The translations under genes and the position numbers were made by a program. Shown in pieces: positions 1 through 7,658 of a stretch of 36,648 nucleotides of DNA. The DNA is taken from the NCBI RefSeq assembly GCF_001598555.1, contig NZ_BCZE01000072.1, positions 1 to 36,648 on the forward strand. Direction: 5' to 3'. Within the stretch, counting starts at the first letter, position 1; each line of letters opens with the position of its first letter. Source of the stretch: Novosphingobium rosa NBRC 15208 (GTDB lineage Bacteria > Pseudomonadota > Alphaproteobacteria > Sphingomonadales > Sphingomonadaceae). The notes under the pieces are model-generated. The model saw nothing but the letters and a program-made list of their open reading frames with translations, had not been told where the DNA came from and ran no database searches.

Positions 1-82
1 TGTCATGGGCCTGGAAGAGATCAACGACGCCTTCACCCTGATGCATGAGGGTAAAAGCATCCGCAGCGTGGTCGTCTTCTAA
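1..82 (+). CDS. C-terminal end of class III alcohol dehydrogenase / S-(hydroxymethyl)glutathione dehydrogenase (partial)
   Basis: Only the last 26 codons are inside the window. They read VMGLEEINDAFTLMHEGKS followed by IRSVVVF and a TAA stop at 80-82. A Gly-Leu-Glu-Glu-Ile-Asn-x-Ala-Phe helix followed by MHEGKSIRSVV is the usual C-terminus of zinc-dependent class III ADHs, which oxidise S-hydroxymethylglutathione (the formaldehyde-glutathione adduct) in the cytoplasm. The next gene starts 4 bases after the stop, so the two are probably one operon. The assignment rests on a short tail, so other medium-chain ADHs are possible. Confidence 0.7.
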   Translation, partial: VMGLEEINDAFTLMHEGKSIRSVVVF

Positions 83-86
83 TGGC

Positions 87-521
87 ATGAACAGCCTGCC
101 CAGCGCCTCGTCCGAGGCCATGACCATCGCCCTGATCGAGCGTTACTACGCTGCCTTCAACGCCAGAGACCGGTCAGCCATGCTGGCCTGCCTGACGGAG
201 GATGTCGCGCATGACATCAACCAGTGTGAGCGGCAGCTGGGCAAGTACCCTTTCGAAGCCTTTCTGGCGCATATGGACCGCTGCTATGCCGAGCAGCTGG
301 CCGATCTGACCATCATGACCAACCATGACGGCAGCCGGGCCGCGGCGGAGTTCACCGTCCATGGCAAATATCTGGTGACCGACGAAGGCCTGCCGCCTGC
401 CACCGGGCAGCGCTATATCCTGCCTGCGGGGGCCTTCTTCACCATGCGCAACGGGCTGATCTGCCGGGTCAGCGTCTACTACAATCTGTCGGAGTGGAAC
501 CGGCAGGTTCTGGGCCTCTGA
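87..521 (+). CDS. NTF2-like / SnoaL-like ketosteroid isomerase-related protein
   Basis: A 144-residue protein with a single cone-shaped NTF2-like fold predicted from motifs: an N-terminal helix IERYYAAFNARD, then HDINQCERQLGKYPFEAFLAHMDRCY split over two helices, and strands ending in ICRVSVYYNL. It matches the ketosteroid isomerase-related family that often sits next to glutathione-dependent formaldehyde dehydrogenase genes. The enzymatic role is unknown. The start at 87 lies 4 bases after the upstream stop, which suggests translational coupling; an in-frame ATG at 120, right where family homology begins, is an alternative. It is convergent with the aminotransferase downstream, with a hairpin between them. 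Confidence 0.75.
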   Translation: MNSLPSASSEAMTIALIERYYAAFNARDRSAMLACLTEDVAHDINQCERQLGKYPFEAFLAHMDRCYAEQLADLTIMTNHDGSRAAAEFTVHGKYLVTDEGLPPATGQRYILPAGAFFTMRNGLICRVSVYYNLSEWNRQVLGL

Positions 522-529
522 TACGAAAA

Positions 530-557
530 GGGCGGGCGACCTGATGGTCACCCGCCC
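530..557. terminator. bidirectional terminator hairpin between convergent genes
   Basis: GGGCGGGCGACC pairs with GGTCACCCGCCC around a TGAT loop (12 pairs, one C-A mismatch). On the minus strand it is followed by TTTTCG, and on the plus strand by TCTTTCC. It lies between the stops at 521 and 585 and can serve both genes, with the better U-tract for the leftward aminotransferase transcript. Confidence 0.7.
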
Positions 558-584
558 TCTTTCCTGGTCAGCTTAAAGCCTTGC

Positions 585-1793
585 TCAGGCGCTCTTGGTG
601 CTGGGCGTGTTGACGCCCATGCTCTGCAGATAGCGCTTGATGTTGCGCGCGGCCTGACGGAGGCGCTGCTCGTTCTCCACCATGGCGATGCGCACGAAGC
701 CCTCGCCATCCTCGCCGTAACCCACGCCCGGCGCCACGGCGACATCGGCATGCGTCAGCAACTGCTTGGAGAACTCAAGGCTGCCCATATGCGCCAAAGC
801 AGGCGGCAGCGGCGCCCATGCGAACATCGACGCACGCGGCGAAGGAATATCCCAGCCCGCACGGCCAAAGGCATCGACCATCACATCGCGGCGCTTTTGA
901 TACAGCAGCCGGTTGGCCTCCACGATGTCCTGCGGGCCATTGAGCGCCGCGCAGGTCGCCGCCTGAATCGGGGTGAAGGCGCCGTAATCGAGATAGGACT
1001 TCACGCGGGTCAGCGCCGCGATCAGCCGCTGGTTGCCCACCGCGAAGCCCACGCGCCAGCCGGCCATGGAGAAGGTCTTGGACATGGAGGTGAACTCCAC
1101 CGCCACATCCTTCGCGCCCGGCACCTGCAGGATGCTGACCGTCGGCTTGCCGTCGTAATACAGCTCCGAATAGGCGAGATCGGACAGGATCCAGACCTTG
1201 TTCTCCTTGGCCCATGCCACCAGCCGCTCATAGAAGGCCAGATCGACGGTTTCCGCCGTGGGGTTGCTCGGATAGTTCACGATCAGGATCGAGGGGCGCG
1301 GCACGGTGAAGGCCATGGCGCGGTCCAGCGATTCCCAATAGCGCTCATCCGGCGTGGTCGGCACGGAGCGGATCGTGGCGCCCGCGATGATGAAGCCGAA
1401 GGTGTGGATCGGGTAGGAAGGATTGGGCGCCAGCACCACATCGCCCGGCGAGGTGATCGCCGTGGCCATGCTGGCCAGACCTTCCTTCGAGCCCATGGTC
1501 ATCACGACCTCGGTCTCGGGGTCCAGCTCCACGCCGAAGCGGCGGCCATAGTAATTGGCCTGGGCCTTGCGCACGCCGGGAATGCCCTTGGAGGCCGAAT
1601 AGCCGTGGGCAGAAGGCTTCTGGGCCACTTCGCACAGCTTGTCGATCACATGGGCGGGCGGCGGCAGATCGGGGTTGCCCATGCCAAGGTCGATGATGTC
1701 CTTACCGGCTGCGCGTGCTGCGGCCCGCATGCCGTTGACTTCGGCGATGACATAGGGCGGCAGTCGCTTCATGCGGTAGAATTCTTCGGACAT
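585..1793 (-). CDS. alaC: PLP-dependent aminotransferase, AlaC / LL-diaminopimelate aminotransferase-like
   Basis: A 402-residue fold-type I class I/II aminotransferase. Visible features are DLGMGNPDLPPP near residue 40, the substrate/PLP region GYSASKGIPGVR, NYPSNPTAE, the PLP-phenol-binding SDLAYSELYYDG, and the PLP lysine in SMSKTFSMAGWRVGF. This pattern is typical of the bacterial AlaC-like group that makes alanine from pyruvate and glutamate, and of proteins annotated as LL-DAP aminotransferase; specificity cannot be read from the sequence. The ATG at 1793 is preceded by AGGAAAGG at a suitable distance. Upstream in-frame codons to 1964 lack the family pattern and were not used. It is divergent from phaC with about 235 bp between starts, in which I see no clear element. 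Confidence 0.85.
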   Translation of the reverse strand: MSEEFYRMKRLPPYVIAEVNGMRAAARAAGKDIIDLGMGNPDLPPPAHVIDKLCEVAQKPSAHGYSASKGIPGVRKAQANYYGRRFGVELDPETEVVMTMGSKEGLASMATAITSPGDVVLAPNPSYPIHTFGFIIAGATIRSVPTTPDERYWESLDRAMAFTVPRPSILIVNYPSNPTAETVDLAFYERLVAWAKENKVWILSDLAYSELYYDGKPTVSILQVPGAKDVAVEFTSMSKTFSMAGWRVGFAVGNQRLIAALTRVKSYLDYGAFTPIQAATCAALNGPQDIVEANRLLYQKRRDVMVDAFGRAGWDIPSPRASMFAWAPLPPALAHMGSLEFSKQLLTHADVAVAPGVGYGEDGEGFVRIAMVENEQRLRQAARNIKRYLQSMGVNTPSTKSA

Positions 1794-2028
1794 CGGACCT
1801 TTCCTGGAGGCGCTGGGATGAAGAGTCTGGGGCGGCGCCTCACCGGCGCCCCAATGCGCTTTCGCAAGATTGCGGAAGCGATGGCAGACCCCATGCGCCA
1901 GAATCACCCCGAAGGCGAGAGAGGAGGCTAAAAAAATTGCCGAAATGCGCCGAAGCTCTTCCATCCCGCAGCAAGGCCGTTAGCATCAGCCCCAAGTCCT
2001 GCGGCAATCCTGTGAGGAAGCATCCCCA

Positions 2029-3924
2029 ATGGTGACCAAAGCCCCGACTGACACGACGTCCGGCGATATCTTCTCCCAAATGATCGACACGATGGTCAAG
2101 CTGCCCACCCAGGCCGGGCAGCAATGGCTCGATTCGGTGATGCCCGGCCTGTCCCTGCCCTTTTCCAGCCCGCAGGAAGCCGGGCATTGGGCCGAGATCA
2201 TGGGCAAGCTGCAGACCATGTGGCTCGATTTCCAGAACGAACAGGCCCGCAAGCTGGCCGCCGAAAAGCCCGCCATCCCCACCATGTCGGACCCGGCCAG
2301 CTGGATGGGCATGATGGAAGGCTGGTTCAACCTCTCGCCGCTGGCGCGCCCCGCCGTGCAGCAGAAACTGTGGACCGACAGTCTGAACCTGTGGGGCAAG
2401 ATGGTCAGCCAATATGGTCTTGGCACCAAGGATCAGCCGGTCGATCTGCCGCGGGAAGACAAGCGCTTCGCCGATCCGCGCTGGCGCGACAATCCCTTCT
2501 TCGCGCTGATCCATCAGGCCTATCTGATGGTGGCCGAGGAGATCACCACCATGGCCGATACGGTCGAGGGCGTCGATCCCGTCAAGAAGGAGCAGCTGCG
2601 CTTCGCCACCCGCGCCCTGCTCGATGCGCTGAGCCCGGACCATTTCCCGCTGACCAACCCCATCGTCATGCAGCGCGCGCTGGAAACCAAGGGCGAAAGC
2701 CTGATCAAGGGCTTCTCCCATCTGCTCGACGATCTGCGGCGCGGGCAGCTGACTCACACCGATACGCAGGCCTTCCAGATCGGTGAGACCATCGCCGCCA
2801 CGCCGGGCAAGGTGATCTTCGAACATCCGATGTTCCAGCTGATCCAGTACAGCCCCAGCACCGAAAAGGTGGATCAGATCCCGCTGGTGATCTTCCCGCC
2901 ATGGATCAACCGCTTCTACATTCTGGACCTCAGCCCGCAGAAGAGCCTGGTCAAATGGTGCGTGGATCAAGGGATCACCACCTTCATGGTCAGCTGGAAA
3001 TCGGCGGACGCCTCCATGGCCGAGGTGACCTGGGACCACTACATCGCCTGCCAGCTCGAAGCCATTGAGGTCATCCGCGACAGGCTGAAGGTGCCTGCCG
3101 TCCACACCGTGGGCTATTGTGTGGCGGGCACCACGCTGGCGGCCACACTGGCGATTCTGGGGCGGCGCGGCATGGCGGATCGCGTGGCGAGCGCCACCTT
3201 CTTCACCGCGCAGGTCGATTTCGAGAAGGCGGGCGACCTCAAGAATTTCATCGACGATCAGCAGATCGCCACCATCCAGTCATTGGGGAAGGAAGGCTTC
3301 ATCGACGGGCGCTATATGGCGGCCACCTTCAACCTGCTGCGCCCCAACGATCTGATCTGGAGCTATGTCGTCAACAACTACCTGATGGGGAACGATTACC
3401 GCCCCTTCGACCTGCTCTACTGGAATGGCGACACCACCAATCTGCCCGCCAAATGGCACCACGCCTATCTTTGCGACCTCTATCGCGACAACCGGCTGGC
3501 GCAGCCCGATTCACTCGAGGCGCTGGGCACGCCGATCGATCTGGGCGACATCATCACCCCCTGCTACATTCAGGCGGGGCGTGAGGATCATATCGCTCCG
3601 CCCGAAAGCGTGTGGCGGATGAACGCCTTGCTGCCGCATGCCGACAAGCAGTTCGTGCTGGCTGGCTCAGGGCATATTGCGGGCGTGGTCAATCCGCCCG
3701 CCGCCAACAAATACCAGTACTGGACCCATGAGGGTTCTGCTCACACGCTGGACGACTTCATCGCCGGGGCCAGAGAGACTCCGGGCAGCTGGTGGCCGCA
3801 CTGGCGTGCCTGGCTGGCGCAGCATGATTCGGCCACGGTGCCCGCCAAGGGCAAGCGCGTGCCCGGCGGACGCGGCGACAGCGTGATCGAGGACGCTCCG
3901 GGACGCTACGTAAAAGAGCGTTGA
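2029..3924 (+). CDS. phaC: class I poly(3-hydroxyalkanoate) synthase
   Basis: A 631-residue PHA synthase, typical for class I. It polymerises (R)-3-hydroxyacyl-CoA on the surface of storage granules. An N-terminal PhaC_N region (about residues 60-280) contains the FADPRWRDNPFF signature at 147-158. An alpha/beta-hydrolase domain follows, with the lipase-like box GYCVAG (nucleophile Cys364), catalytic Asp520 in GREDHIAP, and His549 in GSGHIAGVVNPP. The second Gly of the usual G-x-C-x-G-G box is Ala here, a common natural variant. The start ATG at 2029 has GTGAGGAAG upstream. It is followed after about 330 bp by a phasin gene in the same direction. PhaA and PhaB are not in the window. Confidence 0.95.
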   Translation: MVTKAPTDTTSGDIFSQMIDTMVKLPTQAGQQWLDSVMPGLSLPFSSPQEAGHWAEIMGKLQTMWLDFQNEQARKLAAEKPAIPTMSDPASWMGMMEGWFNLSPLARPAVQQKLWTDSLNLWGKMVSQYGLGTKDQPVDLPREDKRFADPRWRDNPFFALIHQAYLMVAEEITTMADTVEGVDPVKKEQLRFATRALLDALSPDHFPLTNPIVMQRALETKGESLIKGFSHLLDDLRRGQLTHTDTQAFQIGETIAATPGKVIFEHPMFQLIQYSPSTEKVDQIPLVIFPPWINRFYILDLSPQKSLVKWCVDQGITTFMVSWKSADASMAEVTWDHYIACQLEAIEVIRDRLKVPAVHTVGYCVAGTTLAATLAILGRRGMADRVASATFFTAQVDFEKAGDLKNFIDDQQIATIQSLGKEGFIDGRYMAATFNLLRPNDLIWSYVVNNYLMGNDYRPFDLLYWNGDTTNLPAKWHHAYLCDLYRDNRLAQPDSLEALGTPIDLGDIITPCYIQAGREDHIAPPESVWRMNALLPHADKQFVLAGSGHIAGVVNPPAANKYQYWTHEGSAHTLDDFIAGARETPGSWWPHWRAWLAQHDSATVPAKGKRVPGGRGDSVIEDAPGRYVKER

Positions 3925-3981
3925 GCTGTCTTGATACTGCAGCATTTCCATCTTCGCTGCTGCAAAATACTTAGGGATTCT

Positions 3982-4015
3982 CCGGTGGTTGATGCCTTTG
4001 GGCAACAACCACCGG
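3982..4015. repeat. perfect 10-bp inverted repeat (hairpin) downstream of phaC
   Basis: CCGGTGGTTG at 3982-3991 pairs perfectly with CAACCACCGG at 4006-4015, and an inner TGCC/GGCA adds four pairs after an A-A mismatch. No T-run follows, so it is not a classic intrinsic terminator. It may slow transcription after phaC or be a protein-binding site in the phaC-phasin spacer. Confidence 0.6.
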
Positions 4016-4052
4016 GCAGACATCGCTGTCAGCCCAAAATCCCTCATACTTG

Positions 4053-4077
4053 GGAACTTTCCTGTGTTTTTCGGGTT
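4053..4077 (+). promoter_or_regulatory. candidate EcfG (general stress sigma) promoter of the phasin gene
   Basis: GGAAC at 4053-4057, a 16-bp spacer, then GGTT at 4074-4077. The GSR sigma factor of alphaproteobacteria recognises about GGAAC-N16/17-CGTT, so one -10 base differs. Transcription would start near 4084, leaving a leader of about 170 nt before the phasin start at 4255. The same GGTT variant occurs before the sensor kinase at 14333. Confidence 0.5.
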
Positions 4078-4254
4078 GTAGTCATGTCATGTTGCAGCGT
4101 GGCCGATGAGCCGCGCCCAGCCTTTGCTGCACTGCACAAAATTCACTTGACTCCAACCTCGCCATCAACGATTAGACAGAGCGCGATTTCTAAGGTCGCC
4201 AAAGCTGCATATTCCAATAGCTGCATTCGTGGATTGTTTCCGGGAAGGTTCGCC

Positions 4255-5340
4255 ATGGCTATCAAGGCAAGCTCTACACCTCGGGCCAAGGGCGCGCGCA
4301 AGCCCGTTGCTCCGAAGGCCATTCCTGCCAAGCAGGCAGACCCCAAGACTGTTACCTCGAAGATCGAAGCGCCCAAGGCCGAGGCTCCCAAGCCCGCCGT
4401 GACGCCGCCTGCTGCGGCAACGCCTGCCGCCGCCAGCGCAGCCAAGCCTGACGCGCTGCTGGTGCCGGCCCCGCATGCAACTGCGGTGCCCGTGACCGCC
4501 GCGAAGGCAGAGGCCCCCAAGGCCGCGACCGCCGCTGAAACCGCACCAAAGGTCGCGGAAAAGCCGGTGGCCAGCCCCACCACGCCGAGCAAGCCTGCTG
4601 CCCCTGCCGCGACGGCAACGCCCGCCCCCAAGGCGGACGAGGTGAAGGCAGCTCCCGCCAGCGAAGCGACCAAGCCCGCCGTGAAGGCTCCGGCCTCGGC
4701 GGCGGCGAAGGTTGCCACGCCAGCCGCCAAAGCCGCGCCGGCAAAACCGGTGGCCGCCAAGGTGGCACCAGCCAAAGTGGAGCCAGCCAAGGCTGCTCCG
4801 GCGCAGCCCGCTGCCGCCAAGCCCGCCCCGGCGCCCGCCGCGGCCAAAACCGCTTCCCCCGCCCAACCCAAACCCGTCTCTCAGCCCAAGGAGTCCTTCA
4901 TGTCCTCTCTGCCCAACTTCGACTTCAACGAAGTCTTCAAGACCTCTTTCGCCGACTTCCAGGAGAAGGCCAAGGCCGCTTACGAAAAGAGCACCTCCGC
5001 TTTCGGTGACTACAATGAGTTCGCCAAGGGCAACCTGGAAGCCATCGTCGAATCGGGCAAGATCCTGACCGCCGGCCTGCAGGAACTGGGCACCGCCCTG
5101 GTTGCCGACAGCCGCGAAGCCTTTGAAACGCTGACCAGCGAAGCCAAGTCGCTGGCCGCCGCCAAGACCCCCACCGACTTCCTGCAGATCCACTCGGACC
5201 TGCTCAAGAAGCACTTCGACAAGGCCGTGTCGTTCTCCTCGAAGCAGAGCGAAACCGTGCTGAAGCTGGCTGGCGATGTCGTCGCCCCGCTCTCCAGCCG
5301 CGTCAGCGTGGCTGTCGAAAAGGTGAAGGCCGCCGCCTGA
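4255..5340 (+). CDS. phasin with long Ala/Pro/Lys-rich N-terminal domain
   Basis: A 361-residue product. Residues 1-215 are almost entirely Ala, Pro, Lys, Val and Thr, like histone-H1-type tails. Residues 216-361 form a conventional phasin (FDFNEVFKTSFADFQEKAKA, then amphipathic helices ending VSVAVEKVKAAA), which coats PHA granules. The ATG at 4255 follows GGGAAGG. A second in-frame ATG at 4900 with its own AAGGAG could give the 146-residue phasin alone. Known PHA proteins with AAKP-type tails (PhaF, PhaM) bind DNA and help segregate granules, but there the tail is C-terminal. The gene follows phaC and may be under stress-sigma control. The coding frame is open further upstream to 3931, but that part has no start context or phasin character. 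Confidence 0.88.
   Translation: MAIKASSTPRAKGARKPVAPKAIPAKQADPKTVTSKIEAPKAEAPKPAVTPPAAATPAAASAAKPDALLVPAPHATAVPVTAAKAEAPKAATAAETAPKVAEKPVASPTTPSKPAAPAATATPAPKADEVKAAPASEATKPAVKAPASAAAKVATPAAKAAPAKPVAAKVAPAKVEPAKAAPAQPAAAKPAPAPAAAKTASPAQPKPVSQPKESFMSSLPNFDFNEVFKTSFADFQEKAKAAYEKSTSAFGDYNEFAKGNLEAIVESGKILTAGLQELGTALVADSREAFETLTSEAKSLAAAKTPTDFLQIHSDLLKKHFDKAVSFSSKQSETVLKLAGDVVAPLSSRVSVAVEKVKAAA
4888..4902 (+). promoter_or_regulatory. internal ribosome binding site and alternative phasin start
   Basis: AAGGAG at 4888-4893, a 6-nt spacer and ATG at 4900-4902, in frame with the long phasin. This is a better ribosome-binding context than that of the upstream start, and it lies exactly at the junction of the low-complexity region and the phasin domain. 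Confidence 0.6.
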
Positions 5341-5533
5341 TCCGGTCTACCGGCTCCTGATGCCGGTGCGCGAAGATGGGCTCCGCCGATTTTCGCGCAC
5401 CGCATCCGGGCGGTGACACAAGGCGGGTACGATACTGAGGCTTGGGATGGCCGGAGGCGATCCGGCATGCGCTGAAACCCGCTGACGGGCTTTTCACCGC
5501 GCAAAAGCCATCAGCGTGGCAGCCAACAGACAG

Positions 5534-5571
5534 AAAAAAGCGGGGCGCAATCCATGCGCTCCGCTTTTTTT
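5534..5571 (+). terminator. strong intrinsic terminator
   Basis: AAAAAAGCGGGGCGCA at 5534-5549 pairs over 16 positions (one G-T) with TGCGCTCCGCTTTTTT at 5555-5570 around an ATCCA loop, ending in seven T residues. It lies about 190 nt after the phasin stop and before clpS. The A-run on the other side lets it work in both directions. Confidence 0.85.
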
Positions 5572-5760
5572 GCGAAAGACCGGTTCCAACTTTTTCGCAC
5601 GATCATCCGGGCCCCTCTATAAGGCACGGCCTTTCGGGCCTTTGCCTTCCCGGGCCGGTTCCGCCGATTCCGGCGCCTTTTCGGATCGACCGTTCAAGGC
5701 CAACAGCCCGAAAAAGGCGGCATCAACAGGCGCGCGCCTTTTCTGCGCCCAGCCAGCACC

Positions 5761-5790
5761 TTGCCCTCCACCCCCGGTTTGCGGTATTCT
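5761..5790 (+). promoter_or_regulatory. candidate sigma-70 type promoter for clpS
   Basis: TTGCCC at 5761-5766 and TATTCT at 5785-5790 with an 18-bp spacer. Transcription would begin about 7 bases after the -10, practically at the ATG at 5798, which has no Shine-Dalgarno sequence. That would make the mRNA leaderless or nearly so. Confidence 0.4.
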
Positions 5791-5797
5791 ACAAGCT

Positions 5798-6244
5798 ATG
5801 CCCCCATCCTCCACCCTGCCCAGCCCTTTGTCGGCGCGCCTGTCGCCTTGCGATGCAGCGCCGCTTTCCGCCCTCCGCTCGCCTTCGGTTCACGCCGCAA
5901 CGCGCCCGGAAACGCGGGGCGCCGGGCGCGATACAGACACCGGCGGCCCGGGCCAGGTCGGTCTGGCCACCCGCGCCAAGGCCAAGCCCAAGAAGCCCAG
6001 CCAGTTCAAGGTTCTGCTGCTGAACGACGATTACACGCCGATGGAATTCGTGGTGATGGTGCTGAAGCGCTTCTTCGCCATGGATCTGGAGCAGGCCACG
6101 CGGGTGATGCTGCATGTCCACCAGCGCGGCGTCGGCGTTTGCGGCATCTTCCCTTACGAGATCGCCGAAACCAAGGTGAATCAGGTGATGGATTTCGCCC
6201 GCGAGAACCAGCACCCTCTGCAATGCACGCTTGAAAAGGCCTGA
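5798..6244 (+). CDS. clpS: ATP-dependent Clp protease adaptor ClpS
   Basis: A 148-residue protein whose last 80 or so residues are a canonical ClpS core: FKVLLLNDDYTPMEFVVMV, the HVHQRGVGVCGIFPYEIAE helix-loop, and HPLQCTLEKA at the end. ClpS binds the ClpA N-domain and delivers N-degron substrates; the NDDYTPMEF and HVHQRG residues form the N-degron pocket in the family. The N-terminal 65 residues are basic, Pro/Ser-rich and poorly conserved, and longer than usual. The start is uncertain: ATG 5798 fits a promoter just upstream but has no ribosome-binding site. ClpA is not found in the window. Confidence 0.9.
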   Translation: MPPSSTLPSPLSARLSPCDAAPLSALRSPSVHAATRPETRGAGRDTDTGGPGQVGLATRAKAKPKKPSQFKVLLLNDDYTPMEFVVMVLKRFFAMDLEQATRVMLHVHQRGVGVCGIFPYEIAETKVNQVMDFARENQHPLQCTLEKA

Positions 6245-6398
6245 GCGCCAAACCCTTGCGCCACCGGCCACCCCCGCCCGCACCACGGACCAGCGCGCTG
6301 CCCCTTGCGCCGGGCCGCGCGCGCTCTTACTGCACAGGCCGGTTTGACCGCCTTTCCAGCCGCCCGGCTCCGGGCCACAGCTCTATGACTGGCCCTCT

Positions 6399-7658
6399 GT
6401 GAAACTTTTCACCGCCCTCGATCGCTATATCTTCCGGCTGGTGCTGATGCCGATGCTGGCGGTGTTCGTCGTCGCCGCATCGCTGCTGATGCTCGACAAG
6501 ATGCTCAAGCTGTTCGATTTCGTCGGATCGCAGGGCGGGCCCGTGCAGGTCGTCTTCAGCCTGCTGATGAACATGGTGCCCGAATATGCCAGCCTGGCCA
6601 TTCCGCTCGGCCTGATGCTGGGCGTGCTGCTGGCCTTCCGGCGTCTGGCCACCAGCAGCGAGCTGGATGTGATGCGCGCCGTGGGCCTCAGCTACACCCG
6701 CCTGCTGCGCGTGCCCTATCTGATGGCGGTGGTGCTGGCGGTCTGCAACCTGTTCATCGTCAGCTATGTGCAGCCCTATTCGCGCTATCTCTACGAGCAG
6801 CTGACCTTCGAGCTGTCCACCGGCGCGCTGGGCGCCTCGATCCGCGTGGGCGAGTTCAACACGCTGCGCGACCGCATGTCGCTGCGCATCGAACAGAGCC
6901 GCGACGAAGGCCGCGAACTCAACGGCATTTTCATGCGCGTGACCGAGCAGAAGGGCCAAGTCCTTTCGATCACCGCGCGGCAGGGCCGTTTCCTCGCGCT
7001 GCATTCCAACCCCGATACGGTGATCCTGCGCCTGACCGACGGTCAGATCGTGCAGAACCCGGTGGGCCAGCCGCCCCGCGTGCTCAACTTCACCCGCCAC
7101 GATCTGCCCATCGACCTGCCCAGCGTGGAGAAATTCCGCATGCGCGGCGGGGTAGAGCGCGAATATTTCCTGCCTGAGCTGCTCAAGCTGGGCTGGGCCC
7201 CGGGCACCTCCGAGGAAACCCGCGCCATCGTGCGCGCCAGCCTGAACTATCGCCTCGCCGAAGTGGTGATGATCCTGCTGCTGCCGCTGCTGGCGGTGTC
7301 GCTGGCGGTGCCGCCCAAGCGATCCTCCTCCGCGCTGGGCGTGTTCATCTCCATTGTGATGGTGGTGGCCTATCACAAGGTCAACGAATATGGCGAGCAG
7401 GTCTCCAGCCTGGGCAAGATCGACCCGTGGCTGGGGCTATGGGTGCCCTTCGGCGTCTTTGCCGCGATCATCGTCTGGATGTACTGGACGCTGGCCTATG
7501 TGCCCGGCGGCCAGCCGATCGGCGCGCTGGAGCGCTTCTTCTCGAACATCGTGAAGCGCCTCACCCGCCTGATCGGCAAGAAGAAAATGAAGGGCTTCAT
7601 CCCCGAAGCCGTCAATGTCGCCGATGATGAGGACGACCAGAAGGAACAGGCCGCGTGA
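6399..7658 (+). CDS. lptF: LPS export ABC transporter permease LptF
   Basis: A 419-residue YjgP/YjgQ-family permease. It starts LFTALDRYIFRLVLMPMLAVF (first membrane helix after a short cytoplasmic helix), has two more helices by residue 120 (PEYASLAIPLGLMLGVLLAF and the next), a long periplasmic beta-jellyroll region (about 130-270), and three C-terminal helices. With LptG and LptB2 it extracts LPS from the inner membrane. The start is GTG at 6399, without a clear ribosome-binding site; a five-codon reading frame beginning at 6385 ends across it. The stop overlaps the lptG start by 4 bases (GTGA). A charged C-terminal tail (DDEDDQKEQAA) is cytoplasmic. Confidence 0.93.
   Translation: MKLFTALDRYIFRLVLMPMLAVFVVAASLLMLDKMLKLFDFVGSQGGPVQVVFSLLMNMVPEYASLAIPLGLMLGVLLAFRRLATSSELDVMRAVGLSYTRLLRVPYLMAVVLAVCNLFIVSYVQPYSRYLYEQLTFELSTGALGASIRVGEFNTLRDRMSLRIEQSRDEGRELNGIFMRVTEQKGQVLSITARQGRFLALHSNPDTVILRLTDGQIVQNPVGQPPRVLNFTRHDLPIDLPSVEKFRMRGGVEREYFLPELLKLGWAPGTSEETRAIVRASLNYRLAEVVMILLLPLLAVSLAVPPKRSSSALGVFISIVMVVAYHKVNEYGEQVSSLGKIDPWLGLWVPFGVFAAIIVWMYWTLAYVPGGQPIGALERFFSNIVKRLTRLIGKKKMKGFIPEAVNVADDEDDQKEQAA

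Larger units (their letters stand above)
5341..5797. other. 457-bp intergenic region between phasin and clpS
   Basis: No convincing gene is seen. It holds a 10-bp inverted repeat (GGTGCGCGAA at 5365-5374 with TTCGCGCACC at 5392-5401) soon after the phasin stop, the strong terminator at 5534-5571, and a promoter-like sequence just before clpS. The segment between the two hairpins could belong to a long phasin 3' end or to a separate small transcript. No tRNA, SRP RNA, RNase P or tmRNA signature was recognised. Confidence 0.6.

Noticed and set aside
3931..4254. Upstream extension of the phasin reading frame
   Set aside because: The frame is open, but the residues show no phasin character, the start lacks a ribosome-binding site, and the segment contains hairpins and promoter-like motifs. 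ATG 4255 is better supported.
4165..5214. Long Gly/Arg-rich open frame on the minus strand opposite the phasin
   Set aside because: It mirrors the repetitive Ala/Pro/Lys codons of the phasin gene and has no family motif; an artefact of GC-rich low-complexity DNA.
5365..5401. Hairpin after phasin as the main terminator
   Set aside because: The stem is perfect over 10 bp but the loop is 17 nt and no U-tract follows; the hairpin at 5534 is far stronger.
6385..6402. Five-codon leader reading frame overlapping the lptF start
   Set aside because: Too short to separate from chance, and no attenuator structure was seen around it.
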